Assembly: GCF_946478835.1 (NCBI RefSeq)
Contig: NZ_CAMLDV010000016.1
Coordinates: 1-36,524 of the forward strand
Length of the DNA stretch: 36,524 bases
Source of the DNA: an uncultured Bdellovibrio sp.
Lineage (GTDB): Bacteria; Bdellovibrionota; Bdellovibrionia; Bdellovibrionales; Bdellovibrionaceae
Direction of reading: 5' to 3'
The translations under genes and the position numbers were made by a program. A model generated the notes under the pieces. The model was not told where the DNA came from. It ran no database searches and saw nothing but the letters and a program-made list of their open reading frames with translations. Below are positions 15,638 to 21,555 of this stretch, piece by piece (the first letter of the stretch is position 1; every line of letters starts with the position of its first letter).

Positions 15638-16390
15638 ATGAAAAATACGAAACAAATCTTCACAACAATCCTTACTCTAAGTGCAGTCGCTTTCCTTACA
15701 GCTTGCGGCTCTAGCAACCAAGTAGGATCTTCGGATCTTTCAAGCCGCGTAACTCCAAATGGGAATACTTCTTCTTCAACAAAACCTCTTACTTACTGCA
15801 ACCAAGCATCAGGTTCTGATATCACTGCAAAACTCAGAGCTTATGTTGATTCATCTAACAATGTTCGTATGGATTATGCTTACGCTCGCTTGACGGCTTT
15901 GCCTGCAACATTCAAATCAGATCAGTCTTATATCGCTTTCTGGAAATGGATGACGAACTCAAGCGGTGCGACTTACTTGGATCCAACTCCGCTTCAATTC
16001 CTTGTTGCTAACGCTTCAACAGGTCAAGTTTTAACAGCTTGGAAAACAACTCTTCGCTGGAGTGATGTTGTGACAATCGCTTCTGGTATGGGAATCACAG
16101 ATCCTCAGACATTCTTTAACAGCGTGAACATCTTGGTTGATTTGAAAGACACTCAAGGCGAATACGATGTGTTGAGAATCTCTAACTACGATCTTTCAAC
16201 GAATAAAATGTTGAACCAAGTAGATGGCTTGCTTCCACTGTTCTACGCAAACCCTGCTGACTACGCTTTCGAAGCAACAGGTGCGACACGTGCGACAGTT
16301 CTGCAAAACTTGCATCCTTTCAAAAACTACAAGGACCAAGGTTACTCAGCAGCGCAATTTACATCAATGGCTCAAGGCTTGTGCTTCTAA
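15638..16390 (+). CDS. Lipoprotein of unknown function, sigma-54 controlled
   Basis: A 250-residue lipoprotein with signal KNTKQIFTTILTLSAVAFL and lipobox LTAC. After a Ser/Asn-rich linker the body (about 45-250) looks globular, with aromatic-rich segments such as DQSYIAFWKWMTNSSGATYL and a Cys near each end (TYCNQASG and the final GLCF), perhaps a disulfide. I do not recognise the family. The ATG at 15638 was chosen over a frame opening at 15596 because that frame would start inside the sigma-54 promoter and because AGGGGG precedes 15638. Conditional expression through an RpoN activator is implied by the promoter. Confidence 0.8.
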   Translation: MKNTKQIFTTILTLSAVAFLTACGSSNQVGSSDLSSRVTPNGNTSSSTKPLTYCNQASGSDITAKLRAYVDSSNNVRMDYAYARLTALPATFKSDQSYIAFWKWMTNSSGATYLDPTPLQFLVANASTGQVLTAWKTTLRWSDVVTIASGMGITDPQTFFNSVNILVDLKDTQGEYDVLRISNYDLSTNKMLNQVDGLLPLFYANPADYAFEATGATRATVLQNLHPFKNYKDQGYSAAQFTSMAQGLCF

Positions 16391-16394
16391 GATG

Positions 16395-16423
16395 AGGAAA
16401 AAGGTACCAGGTACCTTTTTCCT
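16395..16423. terminator. Bidirectional terminator palindrome, second copy of the GGTACC element
   Basis: AGGAAAAAGGTACC (16395-16408), one central A, and GGTACCTTTTTCCT (16410-16423) form perfect 14-bp arms between two convergent stop codons. It differs from the copy at 6017-6045 only in the centre base and the outer two or three pairs. Confidence 0.8.
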
Positions 16424-16424
16424 T

Positions 16425-17291
16425 TTAATGAGCGGATTCTTGAGAGACCTCATCGGCTTGCAGATTATCACCCTGGCGATAGCGATCCACCAAAGTGCGA
16501 TCCGTAGTCGGGAAAGAAAACAAAAGAGAGTGAACGTTAGATTCTTCGTCTTCCTGAGTGACCGCGATATAAACCAAGTCTTTCGTGGTTTCGTGATCCG
16601 GGAATTCCTTAATAAAGCTCACCAAAACGTTTCCATCTAAATCATTCTTACGCCAAATCTCATCGGCATTTTCAATCGTATCTTCGCGCAAAGGCGCAAA
16701 GTCTTGAAACTTATCCTGAGGAATGTCTTTCTCGCCACGCACTTTGAGCATCGCTAAGTAAAGACCCATCGCCAGAGGATCACCCTCACCCAGAGCATCG
16801 CCTTCAATCGCGCCGCCCGCGACTTCTTCAAAAGTTTTGTCGTAAACCAATTCACCGCGCTGGTAGTTTTGCCACAAACGACTGTCTTTTGTCGGGAAGT
16901 GAATAAAAACAAAAGTCGGATATTCGTCTTCAGAAGACACGTAGGCCACTGCCACGTATTTAAAAATCTCATTGCCTTCTTCAAAAGCTTTGAGGAAGTG
17001 ATAGATTGCATAGTCTTCCATGGTTTTTTCATCCATCCAGACTTCATCGGGTTCATCCAATGTCGCCTCTAGATAATGCTCATGGGCAATCTGTTCTTCA
17101 TCAGTGAAATCGTCAGGAGATCGTAAAGATTGATACTCTCCCTCTAATTTATTGATGGCTTCTTCAAAATAACCGAAAAGATCCTTCTCTGATTCAAAGA
17201 TAAGACCTGCCGCTTCATCGACAAGAATGTACTCTTTTTCAGAGGGAGAGCTGGGAGTTTTCTTTTTCGCACGGGATTTTGTTTTCGCCAT
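16425..17291 (-). CDS. Acidic protein with two copies of an unrecognised domain
   Basis: A 288-residue, strongly acidic cytoplasmic-looking protein with a basic N-terminal tail (AKTKSRAKKKT). Two segments align with one another: about 73-148 (EPDEVW, FLKAF, YVAVAYV, VFIHFPTKDSRLW, YQRGE) and about 200-276 (NADEIW, FIKEF, YIAVTQ, LLFSFPTTDRTLV, YRQGD). The shared pattern DE[VI]W, then F-[LI]-K-x-F, Y-[VI]-AV, F-x-FPT-x-D and Y-x-x-G is conserved enough to call an internal duplication. The DE[VI]W opening and the late FPT block resemble, weakly, the phage-associated barnase/EndoU/ColicinE5-RelE-like nuclease families; this is only a guess. ATG 17291 has AAGGAT upstream; a GTG at 17309 is the alternative. 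Confidence 0.75.
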   Translation of the reverse strand: MAKTKSRAKKKTPSSPSEKEYILVDEAAGLIFESEKDLFGYFEEAINKLEGEYQSLRSPDDFTDEEQIAHEHYLEATLDEPDEVWMDEKTMEDYAIYHFLKAFEEGNEIFKYVAVAYVSSEDEYPTFVFIHFPTKDSRLWQNYQRGELVYDKTFEEVAGGAIEGDALGEGDPLAMGLYLAMLKVRGEKDIPQDKFQDFAPLREDTIENADEIWRKNDLDGNVLVSFIKEFPDHETTKDLVYIAVTQEDEESNVHSLLFSFPTTDRTLVDRYRQGDNLQADEVSQESAH

Positions 17292-17318
17292 ATCGTTCGT
17301 ATCCTTCACAATTTATTA

Positions 17319-17333
17319 TCGAGAGATTCTCGA
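17319..17333. promoter_or_regulatory. Palindrome between divergent genes
   Basis: TCGAGA-GAT-TCTCGA is a perfect 6-bp inverted repeat in the gap between the duplicated-domain gene (minus) and the small gene starting at 17455 (plus). A regulator site is possible. Confidence 0.35.
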
Positions 17334-17454
17334 CTCTCAACAATAGAAAAGATAGACGACACGACAAGCCCCGTCATAGTTCTATTTTTGGTCTTGCAAG
17401 GTGAAAGATTATTACTCACCATCGAGGTTAAGACGTCGCAACAGGAGGCGCTTC

Positions 17455-17772
17455 TTGGTCAATATAGAAGAGACAAGTTTGGAAAGAATGGAGGCTTTGC
17501 TCTCTCATTCAGCCATGGGTGTTCATGTTCTTTTTGACAATAAGTCTATCGCGGATGTTCTCAAGGAAGTGAAAGACGACAAGGACTTTTACAGCTTCGA
17601 CAAAATGAAGAAAGTCCAAGACGTCATGACAGAGCTGATTGCGAAGAAAAGCTACTTTGAAAAAATGGCGTACCTACAAGCTCTCGATCCCGAGTCTTAT
17701 CAAATGCTAGTGAGAGCTTACTTCCACATCGTAGAAAATACAGTCAGAGCAAACAACGAGCACAAACACTAA
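17455..17772 (+). CDS. Small cytoplasmic protein of unknown function
   Basis: A 105-residue mainly helical protein (for example SLERMEALLSHSAMGVHVLF, DKMKKVQDVMTELIAKKSYF) without signal peptide, Cys pairs or membrane segments. The TTG at 17455 was chosen because AGGAGG lies 6 bases upstream. The longer frame from GTG at 17401 reads that sequence as two rare AGG Arg codons in an Arg-rich stretch and has no ribosome binding site of its own. Followed by two terminator hairpins. The family is not recognised. Confidence 0.65.
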   Translation: MVNIEETSLERMEALLSHSAMGVHVLFDNKSIADVLKEVKDDKDFYSFDKMKKVQDVMTELIAKKSYFEKMAYLQALDPESYQMLVRAYFHIVENTVRANNEHKH

Positions 17773-17781
17773 CTTCCCTTT

Positions 17782-17798
17782 CCGACCACGATGGTCGG
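17782..17798 (+). terminator. First of two tandem terminator hairpins
   Basis: CCGACCA-CGA-TGGTCGG is a perfect 7-bp stem, 10 bases after the stop at 17772, followed by GAAAAAAA rather than T. It may act with the next hairpin or on the minus strand. Confidence 0.5.
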
Positions 17799-17799
17799 G

Positions 17800-17826
17800 A
17801 AAAAAATAGCATGATGCTATTTTTTT
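17800..17826. terminator. Bidirectional intrinsic terminator
   Basis: AAAAAAATAGCAT (17800-17812), one G, and ATGCTATTTTTTT (17814-17826) are perfect 13-bp arms ending in seven T on either strand. Confidence 0.7.
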
Positions 17827-17940
17827 CGCGCCAGCCCGCAGGGTTGAGGGCAGGAGCCCGAAACAAACAGCCTGCTCATGGATGGCGGAAGAACTCGCCA
17901 TTGTCTCTGCTGGCTCCTCCCGAAAACGTCCAAAATTTAT
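17827..17940. repeat. Hairpin-rich non-coding element
   Basis: The gap 17773-18123 has no convincing gene. After the two terminators comes a GC-richer block enclosed by GCCAGC (17830-17835) and GCTGGC (17909-17914). Inside are GCAGG/CCTGC (17850-17854 and 17871-17875) and ATGGCG/CGCCAT (17882-17887 and 17896-17901). The outer stem with inner hairpins looks like a structured RNA or a dispersed palindromic repeat. Short reading frames on both strands here have no ribosome binding site and are not credible. AGCCCGAA (17855-17862) recurs in the unexplained leader at 21353-21360. Further down are TTTTCTCT/AGAGAAAA (17956-17979) and GAACTC-CTA-GAGTTC (18002-18016). Confidence 0.4.
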
Positions 17941-18088
17941 GCATTTCCCTCAACATTTTCTCTCGTCCTCAAGAGAAAACCGTGAAGTTCGCAAATCTGT
18001 CGAACTCCTAGAGTTCTAATTCGAAACCACTCACGATATTTAATGCGAAGCGTTGGCTGTCTGGTTATCCTGAGTTCATCGGGATTAT

Positions 18089-18115
18089 CAAGGTTTCCCA
18101 CCGCAAAGCCGATAG
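18089..18115 (+). promoter_or_regulatory. Sigma-28 (FliA)-like promoter
   Basis: CAAGGTTT (18089-18096), exactly 11 bases, then GCCGATAG (18108-18115) match the FliA consensus TAAAGTTT-N11-GCCGATAA at 6 of 8 and 7 of 8 positions. Transcription would start near 18121-18123, immediately before the GTG start at 18124, giving a leaderless or nearly leaderless mRNA. Confidence 0.65.
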
Positions 18116-18158
18116 GAAGATTTGTGAAATATCGGATTTTCTTATCGGCTTTCTTTTT
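18105..18158 (+). repeat. 10-bp inverted repeat astride a start codon, followed by a T-rich tract
   Basis: AAAGCCGATA (18105-18114) and TATCGGCTTT (18143-18152) are perfect reverse complements, followed by CTTTTT. A second TATCGG at 18130-18135 could compete for CCGATA. The left arm is also the -10 of the sigma-28-like promoter; if that promoter is the only one, the arm is not transcribed and no RNA hairpin forms. Confidence 0.45.
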
Positions 18159-18432
18159 GATCCTCACCCCGACACTCAGTCATGCTGAGTATCGAGTGTT
18201 TCTTTTGAAGATCACAAAAAAATCCGCCGACCCTCAAAATCCTTCCCAGGACTTCCGTCTGGTTGAAAGCACGCTCGATCATATTCAGTATCGCTACTAC
18301 TATCCCGTCGCTGCCGATGAAGAAGTCACTTACATCGATACGTGGCGTTGTTACGGGCGCACAGGCGATTTCCAAGCTCTTTGCCCCAACCCGAAAGGCC
18401 AGATTCCTCAAGGCGAAACCGCGGCACCTTAA
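18124..18432 (+). CDS. Small secreted protein of unknown function
   Basis: A 102-residue protein with signal peptide KYRIFLSAFFLILTPTLSHA, cleaved before EYRVF, so the mature form is about 81 residues. The mature part has two Cys (TWRCYGR and ALCPNP) that could form a disulfide, and a Pro-rich tail. The GTG at 18124 was chosen because the signal peptide starts there and AGGAAG lies just upstream; the frame open from 18043 would place the promoter inside the gene. If the sigma-28-like promoter is real, AGGAAG is not in the mRNA and the start is leaderless. Family not recognised. Sigma-28 control would link it to motile-cell genes. Confidence 0.7.
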   Translation: MKYRIFLSAFFLILTPTLSHAEYRVFLLKITKKSADPQNPSQDFRLVESTLDHIQYRYYYPVAADEEVTYIDTWRCYGRTGDFQALCPNPKGQIPQGETAAP

Positions 18433-18460
18433 TGTAGATGTATTATTTTGATACACTACA
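18433..18460. promoter_or_regulatory. Inverted repeat just before the coiled-coil/Hsp20 gene
   Basis: TGTAG-A-TGTAT (18433-18443) and ATACACTACA (18451-18460) pair over 10 bases with one bulged A. The element fills the gap between a stop at 18432 and the ATG at 18464 and overlaps TATTAT (18441-18446), a possible -10. An operator is likelier than a terminator because no T-tract follows. No ribosome binding site is present. Confidence 0.45.
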
Positions 18461-18463
18461 TTC

Positions 18464-19747
18464 ATGTCGTCGATAGACAATTCCACGCGCAAATCTCAGC
18501 AAGCGGACTTGAATGACCTTCAAGCCGAATACTCACGCAAAAAGAAAGACATCGCTCGCAAAAACGAAGCGGAGATTTCGGATCTTAAAGAATACTACGA
18601 CGATAAAAAAACAGCGATCTCGGAACAAAACGAAGCCGCCGTAAATCACATTCGCAACCGTCAAAGGGAAATGGCTGAAGAAGCCTCTACAGAAAGACAG
18701 CGCCTCAGCGACAACTACAATGCTCGCACGCAGGCGATGCAAAAAACTTACGACGAAAAATTAGTCAGCACACGCGACAAACGCCAACAACAAGTCGCAG
18801 CGGCGCAAGCAGATGCTCGTCAAAAAGTGCAAGAGATTGAAACGAGCTCGCAAGCGCGTGTGGATCAGGTTCGCGAAAAAAGTGCGGAAGACCTTCGCAA
18901 CGCCAAACAAAAATACAATAAAGACATGACTCAGATGAACGAGTTCAGTCAGAAACGTTTAGAGCACCAGCGCGAACAAAACGACATGTCGATCACAAAT
19001 GAAGTCGAGCGCGGAAGAAACGCGCAAGAACGCCTTCGTGCGCGCAATGAAAAAGAATACGCGCAACTGCAAGCCAAAGGTGAGGGAGCTCTGACTCGTG
19101 AGCAAGAAATCCAAGAAAACAAAATCACTCGCCTGCAAGACAACTCGGCCCGCCGCTACGAACAACAACAGAAGCAGTGGGATTCTAAAGAGCAGCGCCT
19201 GAATCAACAGTACTCGGATCGTTTGATACATTCCAAAGTCGCTAATGAAAACCAGCTTAAGACTCAGAATGAACGCTTTCAAAATCTCTATGCAAAAAAT
19301 GAAGACGCTCAACGTGAGTCTCTAGATATTCAAAAGCAACGCTATGTCCGTGAACTCGCGGAGACACGTAAGGATTTCGTTAAGGCCGCTGAAAAATACG
19401 ACAACAAAGCCAACGATCCCTTCTACAAGGTCGAAGATCGCGGCAGCTTCATGCGTGAAAATCCGGATTTTTACGTTTTAAAAGCTTTTGTTCCTGAACA
19501 TGAAAAAGACAATGTGAAAGTCACGATCCAAAAAGATCGTGCGACTATCACGGGCCAACGCTCTTTCAAAGATAAAGTGGAAGATGACGGAAAGATTGTG
19601 AGCAGTTCCAACTTCCAAACTTTCCGTGAAGAGTTCCCTTTTGAAAAACCTGTTATTACTGAAGGCATGACTCGCGAGCGCGATGGTGACTGGGTCGTGT
19701 ATCACATCCCTAAAGGGAATCTGAATCGTTTTGATCGCAAGGCGTAG
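18464..19747 (+). CDS. Long coiled coil fused to an Hsp20/alpha-crystallin-like domain
   Basis: A 427-residue protein. Residues about 5-310 are an almost unbroken charged helix rich in Gln, Glu, Lys and Arg with no Pro (for example RQREMAEEASTERQRL, QKRLEHQREQNDMS), which should form a long coiled coil. Residues about 317-425 look like a small heat-shock domain: an N-terminal strand NPDFYVLKAFVPEHEKDNV, KVTIQKDRATITGQRSF, then NFQTFREEFPFEKPV and the closing DGDWVVYHIPK, the order seen in alpha-crystallin domains. The C-terminal I-x-I motif of classical Hsp20 proteins is missing. No signal peptide, so cytoplasmic. A filamentous or scaffold chaperone is an inference. The last 38 bases overlap the convergent regulator gene. 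Confidence 0.75.
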   Translation: MSSIDNSTRKSQQADLNDLQAEYSRKKKDIARKNEAEISDLKEYYDDKKTAISEQNEAAVNHIRNRQREMAEEASTERQRLSDNYNARTQAMQKTYDEKLVSTRDKRQQQVAAAQADARQKVQEIETSSQARVDQVREKSAEDLRNAKQKYNKDMTQMNEFSQKRLEHQREQNDMSITNEVERGRNAQERLRARNEKEYAQLQAKGEGALTREQEIQENKITRLQDNSARRYEQQQKQWDSKEQRLNQQYSDRLIHSKVANENQLKTQNERFQNLYAKNEDAQRESLDIQKQRYVRELAETRKDFVKAAEKYDNKANDPFYKVEDRGSFMRENPDFYVLKAFVPEHEKDNVKVTIQKDRATITGQRSFKDKVEDDGKIVSSSNFQTFREEFPFEKPVITEGMTRERDGDWVVYHIPKGNLNRFDRKA

Positions 19748-20066
19748 TTTCACTTCCGCTTGCAGATAAAAGATGTTCAATGAAGAAAGCCGACAATTGG
19801 TGACGCCCCTCTAGCGAGGCTTTTTTATAGAGGCTCAGAGCTTGCTGACGAGTTGTCGTCTCTGAAGTTCCTCTTTGTTCGGCGATTTCGCGAAGACTGT
19901 AACCACGCAGGATGAGAATGCCAATCTCGCATTCCGCCTTCGTAAGTCCCCACTTTTCAAAGTGAAGCTGAATGTATTTTCGGAATTCTCCGAGATTTGT
20001 TCCCATATCCCGATTAAATAGGGATATTACGGAACTGTCATCTAACACAAGTAGGGGATTACTCAC
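19710..20066 (-). CDS. Small LuxR/GerE-type DNA-binding regulator
   Basis: A 118-residue protein. Residues about 38-95 are a LuxR-type helix-turn-helix: KWGLTKAECEIGILILRGYSLREIA, then EQRGTSETTTRQQALSLYKKA, with the family pattern LT-x-x-E-x-x-[IV]-x-x-L-x-x-G-x-S-x-x-EIA. There is no receiver domain; the 35 N-terminal residues are too short to be a sensor. The GTG at 20066 is the apparent start and is preceded on its strand by a hairpin (20069-20085). It lies 41 bases after the 78-residue gene on the same strand, so the two probably form an operon. Its 3' end overlaps the coiled-coil/Hsp20 gene by 38 bases in opposite direction. Confidence 0.8.
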   Translation of the reverse strand: MSNPLLVLDDSSVISLFNRDMGTNLGEFRKYIQLHFEKWGLTKAECEIGILILRGYSLREIAEQRGTSETTTRQQALSLYKKASLEGRHQLSAFFIEHLLSASGSETTPCDQNDSDSL

Positions 20067-20068
20067 AT

Positions 20069-20085
20069 TTCCACCCGAGGTGGAA
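20069..20085 (-). promoter_or_regulatory. Hairpin immediately before the LuxR-type regulator start
   Basis: TTCCACC-CGA-GGTGGAA is a perfect 7-bp stem with a 3-base loop, ending 3 bases from the GTG. On the gene's strand it covers the only G-rich sequence that could bind the ribosome, so translation may be limited. It might also end transcription from the upstream gene. Confidence 0.45.
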
Positions 20086-20107
20086 GATGCTAGAAAAGAG
20101 TGCTCTC

Positions 20108-20344
20108 TTAAACCTTCATTAGGTAACGCACTTCTCTCATCACAAATGAAAGACGTGATTGAAGATCGCTGAGCATTTCGATGTTGGATTGAAGTTGCGC
20201 CAGAGCATCGACTTCAACAACAGGAGTGTCTGCGAGTTCATGATAAGACTTATGAGTCACAGGAGACGCTTCGGAAAAAGAACCCAAATAAGACTCAACC
20301 GTTGCTTCAGCTTGTGTGTTCTTATCTAAATTGATCACTCTCAT
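20108..20344 (-). CDS. Small protein of unknown function, co-transcribed with a LuxR-type regulator
   Basis: A 78-residue acidic protein without Cys or membrane segment. The N-terminal half is polar; the C-terminal half is amphipathic helix (LAQLQSNIEMLSDLQSRL, then FVMREVRYLMKV). AAGGAG lies 7 bases before the ATG, so it is translated. A partner or modulator of the downstream regulator is possible. No family recognised. Confidence 0.7.
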   Translation of the reverse strand: MRVINLDKNTQAEATVESYLGSFSEASPVTHKSYHELADTPVVEVDALAQLQSNIEMLSDLQSRLSFVMREVRYLMKV

Positions 20345-20452
20345 TTGGTTCTCCTTCGCCTTCCGTCGGCGCAGAATTAAAAGTCTAGTTAGCTTTTTTC
20401 GATTCCAACAACTTAAATAAACTTACATGGACATTTTACAATGCTGAGCGCC

Positions 20453-21094
20453 TTAGTATTCGCACTGCAAAGCCGTTTGATCGGTTCCCGCGAGGTGCAC
20501 GCGATCGTCTCCGCTCGCTAAATACGTCGCCATAACCGAACCCTGTCCATCTTTATGCTTTAAACCCAGAACATGTCCCATTTCATGAAGCACCAAAGCT
20601 TCAATATTGACGGGAGCCGAATTGGCGCGATCCATTTTCGCCGCGCGAGTCAGTGTTTGATTGTTCCAGTAGAATCCGAAATCAGCACCGTTCAAACGAA
20701 TGTCCGCTTCTTTAATAAGATCACCAATCCAATACACGCTGGTACGGCCCTGCTCTGAGCCACGGTTGTCTTCCCATGTGTTCATCAAATAAATGACGTT
20801 CACACCGTCTTTGTGTGGATTGATCGGACCTGAGTAACGAGGGTACGTGACGATATTAAAGAGTTTGCGACCCGCAGTTCTCTCCCACGTCTCTGCCGCA
20901 GAAAGAATCGCCGGAACCATAGAGTCAGGAATGGATGAGTGAAGTTGCATTGTCACCGGGACATCGCTCTTCCAAGAAATGCGCTCGCCATAGACGTTTT
21001 GAACGAATCCGCAATCGTCTTGAGCCTTCGGCGCACAGGCTTGAATTGTTAATGCTATAATAAGGACCAACGCGGTCCCTAGCCACTTCCACAT
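20453..21094 (-). CDS. Matrixin-like zinc metalloprotease lipoprotein
   Basis: A 213-residue lipoprotein with signal WKWLGTALVLIIALTIQAC. The catalytic zinc motif HEMGHVLGLKH (His170, Glu171, His174, Gly177, His180) matches HExxHxxGxxH of metzincins, and VMATYLASGD about 10 residues later is the likely Met-turn. The fold before it (IPDSMVPAILSAAETWERTAG) is the usual start of matrixin/M10-like catalytic domains. There is no propeptide Cys switch. GGAGG lies 8 bases before the ATG. A second in-frame start at 21109 is less likely. It probably degrades protein in the periplasm or at the outer membrane. Confidence 0.88.
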   Translation of the reverse strand: MWKWLGTALVLIIALTIQACAPKAQDDCGFVQNVYGERISWKSDVPVTMQLHSSIPDSMVPAILSAAETWERTAGRKLFNIVTYPRYSGPINPHKDGVNVIYLMNTWEDNRGSEQGRTSVYWIGDLIKEADIRLNGADFGFYWNNQTLTRAAKMDRANSAPVNIEALVLHEMGHVLGLKHKDGQGSVMATYLASGDDRVHLAGTDQTALQCEY

Positions 21095-21299
21095 GAGAGC
21101 GACCTCCACTGTCTTTCTTCAAATACAAAGAAAGCGCCATCCGCCGGAGTCGCGATACCACCACCTAAACTTTGAAAATCACTGGGCTTTTCGTGTTAGC
21201 CGTCAGAGTGCTTGAAAAAGAGCATTCGTTTAAAAGTCGGTGTCTCAAGAACAGACAACCGCGGAAAAAAGCCTTAAGTGCTGGATTTTTTTAAGCTTT

Positions 21300-21522
21300 A
21301 GAGGTGTCAAAGATCCCAACACCCCCCTCGCCGCAAAGTGTGGTGCAAAAAGAGCCCGAAGGAGCTGGCCCAGCGCTTGCTCTAAGAGATTAGTAAGTCT
21401 CGAAATGAGACACTCCGGCTCCAGCCCCACTCGGGGAACCTAGAGAGCCACAAAGCCATTCACCACATCCCACCTTCCCTGGTAAGGAGCAAGAAAAGCT
21501 CCCCCTACCAGCGCGCGCGTGC
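21300..21522 (+). other. Unexplained hairpin-rich stretch upstream of the isocitrate dehydrogenase gene
   Basis: The 461-base gap 21095-21555 has no convincing gene; small frames on both strands lack ribosome binding sites. From 21353 it is dense in short palindromes: GGAGC/GCTCC (21361-21365 and 21418-21422) encloses GTCTC-GAAAT-GAGAC (21397-21411), and further on CTGGTA (21479-21484) with inner GGAGC/GCTCC (21486-21490 and 21498-21502) pairs with TACCAG (21506-21511). GCGCGCGCGTGC (21511-21522) is an alternating run just before icd. The order of stems faintly recalls a tRNA, but no T-loop or usable anticodon arm is present. It may be an mRNA leader, a small RNA or a repeat. Confidence 0.35.
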
Positions 21523-21555
21523 TAAAAATAAGGCATCAATAGAAAGGTCTTTGTA

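Noticed and set aside
17707..18011. Small frames on both strands in the palindrome-rich gap
   Set aside because: They run across perfect terminator hairpins and have no ribosome binding sites.
18043..18123. Longer N-terminus (ATG 18043) for the small secreted protein
   Set aside because: It would bury the signal peptide behind 27 residues and place the promoter inside the gene.
18060..18158. c-di-GMP (GEMM) riboswitch suggested by GCAAAGCC at 18103-18110 and alternative pairings of CCGATA
   Set aside because: The upstream GCAAACC-like block and the tetraloop/receptor hairpins of the GEMM fold are missing, and the same bases fit a sigma-28 promoter better.
21361..21422. tRNA-like gene in the gap before icd
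   Set aside because: GGAGC/GCTCC could be an acceptor stem, but there is no T-loop TTCRA motif, no 7-base anticodon loop on a 5-pair stem and no seven-pair acceptor.
21245..21443. Overlapping small reading frames on both strands before icd
   Set aside because: No ribosome binding sites and no protein-like composition; the sequence is better explained by hairpins.
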